A stretch of DNA of 64,000 nucleotides from contig NZ_PVTL01000007.1 of the NCBI RefSeq assembly GCF_003003265.1, forward strand, positions 62,001 to 126,000, written 5' to 3'. Made by a program: the position numbers and the translations under genes. How positions within the stretch are numbered: the first letter of the stretch is position 1; every line of letters starts with the position of its first letter. The notes under the pieces were generated by a model. It was not told where the DNA came from. It worked only from the letters and a program-made list of their open reading frames with translations, and did no database searches. Positions 10,435-19,951 of this stretch are shown piece by piece. This DNA comes from Glaciihabitans tibetensis (GTDB taxonomy: Bacteria; Actinomycetota; Actinomycetes; Actinomycetales; Microbacteriaceae).

Positions 10435-10504
10435 TGCGTTAACGCGCCGCGCTTTGCTAACCTGCTGCCGCGTCAACGCGCCGCTGCGATCACCCGCCGC
10501 CGCG

Positions 10505-10795
10505 TCACCGGCCGAAGAGCCGCGCGTTGCTCGCCTCGATCTCCGCGTATTGCTGTGCCGCGACGGTCAGTGCCTGGTTCAGCGCGGCGAGGTTCTCTTC
10601 GACCCGCTGCTGGGTCGCCTTCCAATCGGTGACGACGGACTGAAACGCGGTCGCGGCCTGTCCGCTCCACGAGCCTTCGAGGCCCAGGAGTTGGCTGTGG
10701 AGGCCGCCTACCTCTGCCTGGATGCGACTGATCGATGCGCGCACGGATCCGGTGGCGCTGAGGACGGCTTCACTGTCTACCTGGTAACGAGTCAT
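10505..10795 (-). CDS. WXG100-family (ESAT-6-like) protein
   Basis: A 96-residue all-helical protein of the type exported by ESX/type VII secretion systems. The central hairpin motif is GSWSG (W-x-G at residues 43-45), and the C-terminal helix carries a YAEIE segment that matches the Yxxx[D/E] secretion signal. Start is ATG 10795; the longer open frame is a shadow of the histidine kinase gene next to it. It is on the same strand just downstream of the kinase. No secretion ATPase is in the window, so the export partner is elsewhere. Confidence 0.88.
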   Translation of the reverse strand: MTRYQVDSEAVLSATGSVRASISRIQAEVGGLHSQLLGLEGSWSGQAATAFQSVVTDWKATQQRVEENLAALNQALTVAAQQYAEIEASNARLFGR

Positions 10796-10835
10796 AGCAG
10801 CACGGTAATTCGGCTGCGTCACCCGCGGGCGAAGA

Positions 10836-12788
10836 CTATGCGGCGGTGGGGTTGTCGGTAGCGGCAGGGTCCTCGTGGAGGAGGGGAAGCGACACCCGGA
10901 AGGTTGCTCCGCCTCCCGGAGTCTCCACGACATCCACCGAACCGCCGTGCGAGGCCACAATAGAGGCGACGATCGCGAGCCCGAGGCCGCTGCCTCCGGT
11001 ATCGCGGTTGCGTGAGCTGTCGGCACGCCAGAAGCGCTGGAAGATCTTGTCGCGGATCTGCGGAGGGATACCCTCTCCGTGGTCGACGACGGAAATGACG
11101 GCCGTGTCTTGAACCTCGTCCACCGTCACCATGATCTCGATGGGGCTTCCGGCCGGAGCAAATCGCAGCGCGTTGCCCATCAGGTTGGTGATGACCTGCC
11201 GGATCTTGTTTTCTTCGGCCAGCACTGTCGCAGATGCGGCGACGGGAATCGTGTCGACGACGACCTCCGGGGGCGCGCCCTTCACTGCCGGCCGCAGCCG
11301 ACGGGAGCGCAACCGGGCGAGGGCATTCCCGGCGAAGCTGATCGGCCCTGTGGTCTGGGCGGCCGAGCGCTCACCCGGTTTCTGCGAACCATCGTCGCCG
11401 TCGATGACGGTGGGCAGCGACAGGTCGGATGCCTCCGCATCACCGGCCGTGGTGTAGCCGCTTGTGTAGCTGCTCTCGGGGGTGCCGTTCCGTGACGGTT
11501 CGTTCGTTCCCGAGTTTGTCCTGGTCAAACCGCCCTGGGTGGATACCTCCCGCGATGGGCGTCTGAACGCCAACCCGCGCTGCGAGCCCACGGTCACGGT
11601 CGACGTCAATGGTTCGGCCGGGGTCACGCCGGGCGTCCCCGCGGCCATTCCGGCACCCGGCATCCCAGCACCCGACGTCCCAGCCGTCGACGTCGTCGCG
11701 CCGAGTTCTGCCGCCGTCGGATGGCGGATCGGTTCGGTCACCACGACCCGCACCGCGCGACCGGGGGAGGAGGCCATGGCGTCCATGGCCGCGTCGGACG
11801 CGAGGGGGATGAGGTCTACCGGCGCAAGCTTCAGCGGCTTCGCCTCGTCGATTCGGGCGAGCTCGAGCAGGTCCTGTACGAGGGCACCCATGCGGATCGC
11901 CTCTTTCTCGATCCGCTCCATCGCCTGGGCCACTTCGTCCGGGGTGGTCAGCGCGCCCATGCGGTACAGCTCGGCGTACCCACGCACGGACACCAGGGGT
12001 GTGCGCAGTTCGTGGCTTGCGTCGCCGACAAACCGCCGCATCTGGTCGATCGTTCTCGCCCGATCACCGAAGGCCGAGTCGATGCGACTGAGCATGGTGT
12101 TCAGCGATTGGTTCAACCGCCCCACCTCGGTGTTGGGCGTGGCTCCGCCCAACCGCTGGCTAAAGTCGCCGGCGGCGAAGCGCGCGGCAGTTTCCTCAAC
12201 CTCGTGCAGGGGATGGAAGGTCGATGTCACCAGCAAGCGCGTGAGCGCTCCGCCCAGCACAACAACGGTGAGCGCGAAGAACAGGAAGGTCGCGGCGTAG
12301 TTGGCGATCACCTTGTTGGTCGAGTCGAGACTCAACCCCACCAGTACCGTCACCTGCTCTCCGAGCGAGTTGGCGTACGGCTGCGCGATCACCCGCCACT
12401 GGCTGGTGCGATCCGCGTTGCTGAGGGTGAAGGCGGAGTCTTCGCTCGCCACCCGCTCGATCGTCAGTCCGCTGGTCACCGGGCTGGTCCTCGGGTTCAC
12501 CGAGGTGCTGCACATCGTGACGGCGTCGCTGTCGAGCACGGACAGGTAGTAGTCACCATAGAACTTGTCGATGGCGCAATCGCCGTTGAGGTCGTCGACG
12601 CTGTTGATCAGGGTGACCGCGCTGTCAGAGATCTTGTCATCAAGTTCTCCGACGAGATAGGTGCGCAGAACGCTCATAGTGCCGAGCCCCGCCACCGCTA
12701 GCCCGAGGGTCAGCAGCATCACCGTTACGCCGGTGATCTTGGTACGCAGCGAAACCGCGTTCCACCATTGGGTCAGGTGCTCGTGCAT
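10836..12788 (-). CDS. Sensor histidine kinase with a large insertion in its catalytic domain
   Basis: 650 residues: N-terminal membrane helix (about 18-40), an extracytoplasmic sensor region (to about 160), a second membrane helix (about 163-186), HAMP, then the HisKA domain with phospho-acceptor H259 in DASHELRTP. The ATPase domain begins at about 320, but residues 355-515 are a low-complexity Ser/Thr/Gly/Pro-rich insertion (for example GAGMPGAGMAAGTPG) before the N-box NKIRQVITNLMGNALRF. The G-boxes DHGEGIPPQ and GGSGLGLAI are intact, so the enzyme is probably active. The response regulator gene ends 15 bp upstream, so the two form an MprAB-like two-component operon. Confidence 0.93.
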   Translation of the reverse strand: MHEHLTQWWNAVSLRTKITGVTVMLLTLGLAVAGLGTMSVLRTYLVGELDDKISDSAVTLINSVDDLNGDCAIDKFYGDYYLSVLDSDAVTMCSTSVNPRTSPVTSGLTIERVASEDSAFTLSNADRTSQWRVIAQPYANSLGEQVTVLVGLSLDSTNKVIANYAATFLFFALTVVVLGGALTRLLVTSTFHPLHEVEETAARFAAGDFSQRLGGATPNTEVGRLNQSLNTMLSRIDSAFGDRARTIDQMRRFVGDASHELRTPLVSVRGYAELYRMGALTTPDEVAQAMERIEKEAIRMGALVQDLLELARIDEAKPLKLAPVDLIPLASDAAMDAMASSPGRAVRVVVTEPIRHPTAAELGATTSTAGTSGAGMPGAGMAAGTPGVTPAEPLTSTVTVGSQRGLAFRRPSREVSTQGGLTRTNSGTNEPSRNGTPESSYTSGYTTAGDAEASDLSLPTVIDGDDGSQKPGERSAAQTTGPISFAGNALARLRSRRLRPAVKGAPPEVVVDTIPVAASATVLAEENKIRQVITNLMGNALRFAPAGSPIEIMVTVDEVQDTAVISVVDHGEGIPPQIRDKIFQRFWRADSSRNRDTGGSGLGLAIVASIVASHGGSVDVVETPGGGATFRVSLPLLHEDPAATDNPTAA

Positions 12789-12803
12789 TAGGAGGTAAGG
12801 CTA

Positions 12804-13496
12804 CTAAACCTTTGCTGCCTTTAACATGTATCCGAAACCGCGCTTGGTCTGGATGATCGGCTCGTCCGAGAACTGGTCGAGCTTGCGGCGCAGGTACGAG
12901 ATGTAGCTCTCGACGATTCCCGCGTCACCGTTGAAGTCGTACTCCCAGACGTGGTCGAGGATCTGCGCTTTCGACAGCACCCGGTTCGGGTTCAGCATGA
13001 GGTACCGCAGCAGCTTGAACTCGGTCGGGCTGAGTTCGATTTGCTCGTTGCCGATGGTCACCTCGTGAGTGTCCTGGTCCATCGTCAGTTCGCCGGCGCG
13101 GATGACCGCTTCTTCGTCGTCGTGCATGGTGCGCCGCAGGATCGCCTTGAGGCGGGCGACAATCTCGTCGAGGCTGAAGGGCTTGGTGACGTAGTCGTCG
13201 CCGCCGACGGTCAACCCGGTGATCTTGTCTTCCGTGTCGTCCTTGGCCGTCAGAAAGAGGATCGGCGCGGTGTAACCGGATGCGCGCAGGCGCTTGGTGA
13301 CGCCGAATCCGTTCATGTCCGGCAGCATCACGTCGAGAATGATGAGGTCGGGCTCTTCTTCCAGCACCGCAGAGATGGCCTGCGCGCCGTTGCCCACGGC
13401 GCGCACCGCGAAACCGGCGAAACGCAGGCTTGTGGTCAGCAGGTCGCGGATATTGGGTTCGTCGTCAACAATTAGGATCTTGGGGCCGTCGCTCAT
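12804..13496 (-). CDS. OmpR/PhoB-family response regulator
   Basis: 230 residues. The receiver domain has the acidic pair D11-D12, the phosphorylated D55 in IILDVMLPD, the Thr in FLTAKDD and the Lys in YVTKPFS. The C-terminal winged helix (about 133-227) ends with VESYISYLRRKLD and KRGFGYML, which is classic for OmpR/PhoB. It is the first gene of the operon with the kinase downstream. It resembles MprA/TcrX-type regulators, but the target genes cannot be read from the sequence. Confidence 0.96.
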   Translation of the reverse strand: MSDGPKILIVDDEPNIRDLLTTSLRFAGFAVRAVGNGAQAISAVLEEEPDLIILDVMLPDMNGFGVTKRLRASGYTAPILFLTAKDDTEDKITGLTVGGDDYVTKPFSLDEIVARLKAILRRTMHDDEEAVIRAGELTMDQDTHEVTIGNEQIELSPTEFKLLRYLMLNPNRVLSKAQILDHVWEYDFNGDAGIVESYISYLRRKLDQFSDEPIIQTKRGFGYMLKAAKV

Positions 13497-13647
13497 ATGT
13501 ACAGTATCTGCGCGTTGCCTGAATGCACTCTGTGAGAATTGGGCGACCTACCTCATGCACCGGCTGAGGGTGTGCTGAGTGCCCCGATCGCTGATCTGGT
13601 TGAGTAGGAGCAGCGCGCCACCCGGTCGCGCGGGAGGACGGTGCGCC

Positions 13648-14565
13648 ATGTCGCAAAATCTCGCATTCGTTGTGCCGCCTCTCGCCGACCCCCGCCAGAT
13701 CGGCGGCCACAGTTTCGACTTCTCCCGGCGGGTCGCCGTGATGGCGATCGTCAACCGCACGCCCGATTCGTTCTACGACCGCGGCGCCACCTTCGCCCTG
13801 CAGAGCGCGATCGACCGGGCGCTCGAGGCCGTTGCGGCGGGGGCGGACTGGGTGGATGTCGGCGGCGTTCCGTTTGGGCGCGGACCAGTCGTCAGCACCG
13901 CAGAAGAGCTCGACCGCGTCATCCCCCTGGTCGAGGCGATCCACACCCACTCCGATGTCGTGATCTCGGTCGACACCACCAATGCCGAGGTCGCGCGCCT
14001 CTCCATCGCCGCCGGCGCCGGTGTCATCAACGACACCAGCGGACTCTGGGACGAGAACATGGCGGGTGTCATCGCCGACAGCGAGGCAGCTCTCGTCCTC
14101 ACGCACAGTCTCGGGGCGCCGCGCAGCGCGATCGTTGGACCTCAATATGCGGATGTCACGGCCGCCGTCACCGCGCGGCTTGCCGAGCTCATCGAGCGCG
14201 CCCTCAACGCCGGCGTCCGAGGCGACCGGCTGATCATCGACCCCGGGCACGACCTCAACAAAAACACCCTGCACACCCTTGAGATCACCCGCCGCCTCGA
14301 GGAGGTCGTCGCTCTCGGCCCGCCCACGCTGGTGGCGGTATCGAACAAGGACTTCATCGGCGAGATGCTCGATCGCCCCCGCAACGAGCGTCTCGAGGGA
14401 ACCTTGGCGGCCGCCGTCGTCTGCATCACCAAGGGAGCGCGCATCGTGCGGATGCACGACGTGGCCGCGGCCGTGGCGGCCGTGCGCATGACCGAGGGCA
14501 TCCTCGGATTTCGCCCGCCGGTGTACACGCGGCACAACATCGAGCAGGGGAGCGGACTCGTATGA
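13648..14565 (+). CDS. Dihydropteroate synthase paralog, FolP2-like
   Basis: 305 residues with the DHPS TIM-barrel. IVNRTPDSFYD near the N-terminus matches the pterin/PABA loop. Several normally conserved sites differ: VDVGGVPFGRGP where DHPS has DVGGESTRPG, SVDTTNAEVA where a Lys is usual, and VSNKDFIGE where S-R-K-x-F-I-G is usual. These are the features of the actinobacterial FolP2 group, which in mycobacteria does not replace the true DHPS (knowledge of the family). ATG 13648 follows GGGAGGA and is preferred to the upstream start. It overlaps the next gene by 4 bp. Confidence 0.88.
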   Translation: MSQNLAFVVPPLADPRQIGGHSFDFSRRVAVMAIVNRTPDSFYDRGATFALQSAIDRALEAVAAGADWVDVGGVPFGRGPVVSTAEELDRVIPLVEAIHTHSDVVISVDTTNAEVARLSIAAGAGVINDTSGLWDENMAGVIADSEAALVLTHSLGAPRSAIVGPQYADVTAAVTARLAELIERALNAGVRGDRLIIDPGHDLNKNTLHTLEITRRLEEVVALGPPTLVAVSNKDFIGEMLDRPRNERLEGTLAAAVVCITKGARIVRMHDVAAAVAAVRMTEGILGFRPPVYTRHNIEQGSGLV

Positions 14566-15434
14566 ACACGTCGCAGCAGGAGCCGGGGCATCCCGACCCG
14601 AACCAGCCCGACCCGAACCAGCCCGACCCGGCCCAGATCGACGACCCGACCGAGCCCGACGACCCGAACCAGCCCGACCCGGCCCAGATCGACAGCCTGT
14701 GGCCGACACCCGGCACGGCGATTACCGACGACGTGCTCCTCAGCCGCTACGCCGTCCCGGATCGCTCCCACCCGACGACCCGCGTCAACTTCATCTCCAG
14801 CGTCGACGGCGCAGCGACCAGCGCGGGACTCTCCGGAGCCCTCGGGGTTCCCGCCGACAAGCGGCTCTTCGACCTGCTGCGGCGCCTCTGCGACGTGGTG
14901 CTGGTCGGCGCGGGCACCGTTCGCGCGGAAGGCTACGGCCCGATGGTGATGGACGAGCAACAAGTGGCCTGGCGGCGGTCAGCGGGCCTCGCCGATCATC
15001 CGGTGTTCGCCATCGTGTCCGGACGGCTCGACCTCGACCCCGCCTCCCGCATCTTCACCGAGGCACCCGTGCGCCCGATCGTGATCACGACCGGGTCGTC
15101 CGATGCCGCGGCACGCCGGGCCCTCGATGCGGTCGCCGACGTGCTCGTCTGCGGTGACGACGAGCTGGACGCCCGCGCGGTACGAGCGGCGCTGACCGCC
15201 CACGGGTTGCCGCAGGTGCACTGCGAGGGTGGGCCGCGCCTGTTTGGCGCGCTTGCCGCCGGTGGTGTGGTGGATGAAGTGTGTCTGACGCTCAGCCCGA
15301 TGCTGGTGAGCGGCGACGCGGGTCGGATCCTCGGCGGCGCACTCCCGGGTGACGCGCCCCTCCCACTGCGGCTTGCGCAGGTGCTGCGGTCCCGCGACGC
15401 CCTGCTGCTGCGCTACCTGCTCGCGCCCCAGTAG
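14562..15434 (+). CDS. RibD C-terminal (pyrimidine/dihydrofolate reductase-like) protein
   Basis: 290 residues. Residues 4-45 are a tandem, Asp/Pro-rich segment (PDPNQPDPNQPDPAQID, then a second PDPAQID copy). The DHFR-like RibD_C fold follows from about 58 (RYAVPDRSHPTTRVNFISSVDGA, then CDVVLVGAGTVRAEGYGP, then VHCEGGPRLFG for NADPH). A stand-alone RibD_C protein next to a FolP2 paralog recalls the mycobacterial RibD homolog that can act as a dihydrofolate reductase analogue; that role is inference here. ATG 14562 overlaps the folP2-like stop (ATGA), so translation is coupled. Confidence 0.87.
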   Translation: MNTSQQEPGHPDPNQPDPNQPDPAQIDDPTEPDDPNQPDPAQIDSLWPTPGTAITDDVLLSRYAVPDRSHPTTRVNFISSVDGAATSAGLSGALGVPADKRLFDLLRRLCDVVLVGAGTVRAEGYGPMVMDEQQVAWRRSAGLADHPVFAIVSGRLDLDPASRIFTEAPVRPIVITTGSSDAAARRALDAVADVLVCGDDELDARAVRAALTAHGLPQVHCEGGPRLFGALAAGGVVDEVCLTLSPMLVSGDAGRILGGALPGDAPLPLRLAQVLRSRDALLLRYLLAPQ

Positions 15435-15522
15435 CCCGCTACTTGCTTGCGCCCCAGTAGCCCTCTACTTGCTCGCGCCCTAGTGGCCTGCTACTTGCTC
15501 GCGCTCCAGTGACCCGCTACTT
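15419..15522. repeat. Tandem repeat, 26-bp unit, four copies, spanning a stop codon
   Basis: Four contiguous 26-bp units (15419, 15445, 15471, 15497) of the form GCTCGCGCCCCAGTAGCCCG plus CTACTT. Unit 1 contains the last codons and TAG of the RibD_C-like gene, so the array looks like expansion of a gene's 3' end. Unit 4 runs into the stop of the convergent membrane-protein gene (15517). Confidence 0.9.
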
Positions 15523-15798
15523 GCCCTTGGCTTCGCGGTTGCGACGTATCGTGCTGAGCACCAAGAGCACGATCATCAGCAAAAAACCGATCGGCAGCGC
15601 GATGAGCGGAAGGATGACGACGGTCGGCCAGATTCCCCGGCTGAAACCGTCGTCGGCTGCCGCTCCCGTCCCGATACCGATGGCAATGGCGAAGAACGCT
15701 ACGAGGGACAGGCCGACGGTGCCGATGACCATGTACGCGAGCAGTCGCTCACGACGGTTGTCGCTTATCGGTGCGGGTTGTGCGGATTGTTTTGCCAC
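15517..15798 (-). CDS. Small membrane protein, two transmembrane helices
   Basis: 93 residues from GTG 15798. After a polar start (VAKQSAQPAPISDNRRER), two hydrophobic helices are evident: about 22-45 (LLAYMVIGTVGLSLVAFFAI) and about 60-84 (WPTVVILPLIALPIGFLLMI), ending in a basic tail RRNREAKGK. It is convergent with the RibD_C-like gene, and its stop lies inside the 26-bp repeat array. The ribosome binding site is weak. No known family is recognised; a longer upstream frame is rejected because it is the antisense shadow of the DUF3027 gene. Confidence 0.6.
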   Translation of the reverse strand: MAKQSAQPAPISDNRRERLLAYMVIGTVGLSLVAFFAIAIGIGTGAAADDGFSRGIWPTVVILPLIALPIGFLLMIVLLVLSTIRRNREAKGK

Positions 15799-15876
15799 AA
15801 CCCTAAGAATAGGGGCAGCCGCACCCCGTATCCTTATCAGGCACCGTGAACTGCTCGGTGTGAAAGAGGTACTGGG

Positions 15877-16257
15877 ATGCCTACCGGCAAAGTCAAGTTT
15901 TACGACGACGAAAAAGGCTTCGGGTTCATCAGCTCTGATGATGGCCAGGAGGTCTTTCTGCACGCCTCCGCACTGCCCGCAGGCGTAACCGTCAAGCCGG
16001 GCTCCAAGCTCGAGTTTGGCATCGCGGACGGCAAGAAGGGCGCTCAGGCGCTCTCCGTGCGTGTGATCGAGGCTCCTCCGAGCCTCGCCAAGATGAACCG
16101 CAAATCGGCCGACGACATGTCCATCATCGTCGAGGACCTCGTCAAGCTGCTCGACGGCATTGGCACGAACCTCAAGCGCGGCCGCTACCCCGACAAGAAC
16201 CACGGGGCAAAGATTGCGGCAGTTCTGCGCAAGGTTGCCGACGATCTCGATGCCTGA
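15877..16257 (+). CDS. Cold-shock-domain protein with actinobacterial C-terminal extension
   Basis: 126 residues. Residues 1-66 are a cold-shock domain with RNP motifs KGFGFISS and EVFLHASAL. Residues 67-126 are a helical extension (SADDMSIIVEDLVKLLDGIG, then AAVLRKVADDLDA) seen in actinobacterial homologs that sit beside DUF3027 genes. ATG 15877 has AAGAGGTACTGGG upstream. The stop overlaps the start of the DUF3027 gene by 8 bp, so the two are cotranslated. Probably an RNA-binding protein. Confidence 0.92.
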   Translation: MPTGKVKFYDDEKGFGFISSDDGQEVFLHASALPAGVTVKPGSKLEFGIADGKKGAQALSVRVIEAPPSLAKMNRKSADDMSIIVEDLVKLLDGIGTNLKRGRYPDKNHGAKIAAVLRKVADDLDA

Positions 16258-17458
16258 GCGCGACACTGAGTCCTCCGCCCCGGTCGAGTCGACCGAGGCG
16301 GAGCAGCTCGCTCCCGAGCAGCTCGCTCCCGAGCAGCTTGATGCCGAAGCGGCCGCCGCCGAATCGACCGATGCCAGCGCAGTTGACCCCGAAGCGCTCG
16401 ATGCTGCCGCGGCCGTCGCGCCTGACGCTGTCGAGGCAGACACCGAAGCAACCGACGCCGACGCGGAAGACACCGAAGCAATCGACGCCGACGCGGCAGA
16501 CACTGTCGCGCCCGACGCCGAAGCGATTGACCCCGCCGAGCTCGGCGCCGCAGGTATCGACCCGGAGCTCCTCGAGCCCGAACCGTTGACCGCTGACGAA
16601 GTGGCGCGCTGGGAACTCGCGCGCACCGCCCTGCTCGAAGTGACCGAGGCGTCATCTGTCGGCGACCCCTCCGACGAGGTGGACGAGGGCGACGGCGTCG
16701 TCTCCTACCTCTTCGAGAACAACATGGCCGGCTACCCGGGATGGAAGTGGACGGTGACGATCGCACAGGTCGAAGACTCCGCTCCGACCGTTCTGGAGAC
16801 CGAACTTACCCCCGCGGAGGACGCGCTGCTCGCGCCCGAATGGGTGCCGTGGTCCGACCGCATGGAAGACCACCGTGCTGCTGTCGCGCTCGGCGAGCTT
16901 GCGGAGTCCGAAGACGAGGACGGCGACGAGTCAGAAGACGACACCGCGGACCTCGATGCGGATGACGACGACTCCGACGAGGACGAGTCTGACGACGACG
17001 ACGATGACGATGATGACGACGATGACGATGATGACGACGATGACGATGATGATGACGACGAGTCCGATGACGACGGCGAGTCCGACGACGAAGACGACGA
17101 GTTCGAAAATCCCGTTCCGGTGCTTCACGCCGGAGACCTGGATGGCGTCGACATCGACGAGCTCGACGACCTCGCCGCCGACACGGATGTTGCCGACACG
17201 GACGCCACCGATGCGGACGCACCTCAAGTCAACGTCGCAGCCGAAACTCCGGAGTCTGAGCAGGTAGAGCCTGAGGTCACTGCGCCTGAGGTCGCTGTGC
17301 CCGAGTCCGCGGCTTCAGCAACGACAGCGACGACGGACGCCGATTCCGCGCGGTGGGCCGAGCCTGCCGCGGAGCCCGTGAGGCGCCCGCGCAAGTCGCG
17401 CCGAGCCAGTTCGGCAAGCATCGCGCAAGCGACTGAGGCACCGGTAGACCAGCCGTAG
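16250..17458 (+). CDS. DUF3027 protein with poly-aspartate tract
   Basis: 402 residues. Residues 1-100 are acidic low-complexity repeats (EQLAPEQLAPEQL, TEATDADAEDTEAID). The DUF3027 domain covers about 103-200 (ARWELARTALLEV, VVSYLFENNMAGYPGWKW, then LLAPEWVPWSDR). Next is an extreme acidic stretch with more than 20 consecutive Asp around 16995-17061, alternating GAC and GAT codons, and then a Lys/Arg-rich end (RRPRKSRRA). The function of DUF3027 is unknown. It overlaps the cold-shock-domain gene, suggesting a shared role with nucleic acid. The poly-Asp tract should be prone to slippage. Confidence 0.88.
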   Translation: MPERDTESSAPVESTEAEQLAPEQLAPEQLDAEAAAAESTDASAVDPEALDAAAAVAPDAVEADTEATDADAEDTEAIDADAADTVAPDAEAIDPAELGAAGIDPELLEPEPLTADEVARWELARTALLEVTEASSVGDPSDEVDEGDGVVSYLFENNMAGYPGWKWTVTIAQVEDSAPTVLETELTPAEDALLAPEWVPWSDRMEDHRAAVALGELAESEDEDGDESEDDTADLDADDDDSDEDESDDDDDDDDDDDDDDDDDDDDDDDESDDDGESDDEDDEFENPVPVLHAGDLDGVDIDELDDLAADTDVADTDATDADAPQVNVAAETPESEQVEPEVTAPEVAVPESAASATTATTDADSARWAEPAAEPVRRPRKSRRASSASIAQATEAPVDQP

Positions 17459-17575
17459 CAAGACTGGCGCCGTGGCATCCCGCAACCGCGCCCTGTCGAT
17501 CTGTGTCGACGAACCCGGTCGGCGGACGTTCCAAAAAATGGGGCGGCCGTCGGCGGGGGATGTCGCGGCTCGGCG

Positions 17576-17818
17576 CTACCCGTTCTTGCGGAAACGCAGG
17601 TAGAGAAGGCCGAGCGCGCCAAGCACGAGGCCGACCACGCAGGTCGCGACTCGCCAGGGGGCCTCGTCGAGGTTGAGCAGCTCGGGAGCCAGGAGCAGGG
17701 CGACGAGTGCGAGAAGCCAGAGGACGAGTCCGACGTAGAGCGCGGCACGGCTATCGGTCTTCACCGGCACCGGATCGGGCCGGCGCTCACTGTCTTTGAG
17801 CCACACGCGCATGCCCAC
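17576..17818 (-). CDS. DUF2530 membrane protein
   Basis: 80 residues with two membrane helices: about 26-45 (ALYVGLVLWLLALVALLLAP) and about 55-74 (VATCVVGLVLGALGLLYLRF), and the family's N-terminal PDPVPV segment. It is convergent with the DUF3027 gene; this neighbourhood (cold-shock protein, DUF3027, DUF2530) recurs in actinobacteria. Function is unknown. Confidence 0.82.
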   Translation of the reverse strand: MGMRVWLKDSERRPDPVPVKTDSRAALYVGLVLWLLALVALLLAPELLNLDEAPWRVATCVVGLVLGALGLLYLRFRKNG

Positions 17819-17915
17819 ACTCTAGCGCCCGGGCACTCTCCGACGTCGACAAGTTCGCATGGCATCGGCGGGCGCCCGCACGGTCGTGGGCACCCGCCTC
17901 AGCACCAGTGCGCGA

Positions 17916-19070
<1,155 letters not shown>

Positions 19071-19152
19071 CTACAGATGTCGCGCCAGGTACCTGAGACG
19101 GATTCTCAAACGGTAAGCTGAGGCGCACTGTGCGGTTGACTTGGAGGCATCT

Positions 19153-19854
19153 ATGACGGATCTCGTAGACACCACGGAGATGTACCTCCGGACGATCCTC
19201 GATCTCGAGGAAGAACACATCATTCCGCTGCGGGCACGCATCTCCGAGCGCCTCGGGCACTCCGGTCCCACGGTCTCCCAGACCATCGGGCGCATGGAAC
19301 GCGATGGTCTCGTTGTCGTCGAGGGCGACCGCCACCTTGAACTCACCGACGATGGCCGCCGCAAGGCAACCCACGTCATGCGCAAGCACCGTCTCGCCGA
19401 GCGTCTGCTGTCTGACGTGATTGGCCTCGACTGGGCCTTTGTGCACGACGAGGCCTGTCGCTGGGAGCACGTGATGAGCGAGCAGGTCGAGCGTCGCATC
19501 CTCGAGATGCTCGATCACCCCACCGAATCTCCGTACGGCAACCCCATTCCCGGTCTCGAAGAACTTGGCGATCCTCCCGGGGCGCGTTTTATGGACGGGG
19601 TGATCAGCATTGTGGATGTCGTGCGCCGATCTTCCGCGCCTTCCCAGGTAGTAATCCGTCGTCTAGCGGAACCGGTGCAGTTCGAACCCGACCTGTTGCA
19701 GCAGCTGCAGAACGCCGGAGTGATGCCCGGGGCCACCGCGACCGTCTCGGCGGCCGGGTCCTACCTGCTCGTGCAGGTCGACGGGTTCGGCGACGGACTC
19801 GAATTGCCCAACGAAGTTGCGGTGCATATCTACGCTGCGGTCAACCCCGCGTAA
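19153..19854 (+). CDS. DtxR/IdeR-family metal-dependent regulator
   Basis: 233 residues: N-terminal winged helix (about 1-73), dimerisation and metal-binding domain, and a C-terminal FeoA/SH3-like domain (about 150-233, GATATVSAAGSYLLVQV). Metal ligands expected from DtxR are visible: M10 in TTEMYL, H and E in HRLAERLL, and WAFVHDEACRWEHVMSE with His, Cys, Glu and His. It should bind Fe(II) or Mn(II) and repress metal-uptake genes. ATG 19153 is chosen because GGAGG lies 6 bp before it. Confidence 0.95.
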   Translation: MTDLVDTTEMYLRTILDLEEEHIIPLRARISERLGHSGPTVSQTIGRMERDGLVVVEGDRHLELTDDGRRKATHVMRKHRLAERLLSDVIGLDWAFVHDEACRWEHVMSEQVERRILEMLDHPTESPYGNPIPGLEELGDPPGARFMDGVISIVDVVRRSSAPSQVVIRRLAEPVQFEPDLLQQLQNAGVMPGATATVSAAGSYLLVQVDGFGDGLELPNEVAVHIYAAVNPA

Positions 19855-19884
19855 CCTGCGGCACGGAACAGACACCATAAATTC

Positions 19885-19917
19885 ATTGCGCTGAAACAAA
19901 TTTGGGTTAACCTGAAG
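19885..19917 (+). promoter_or_regulatory. Predicted sigma-A promoter for the 33-aa small ORF
   Basis: TTGCGC (-35), a 16-bp gap and TAACCT (-10) lie about 40 bp before the small ORF. The -10 overlaps GGTTAACC, a short palindrome that weakly recalls half of a DtxR/IdeR box. Confidence 0.35.
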
Positions 19918-19951
19918 TCCTTGAGGTTCTAGAAGGGTTTTGGGAGAGCTG

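Noticed and set aside
19895..19920. DtxR/IdeR iron box near the small ORF
   Set aside because: Only the inner GGTTAACC is present; the 19-bp palindrome expected of an iron box is not.
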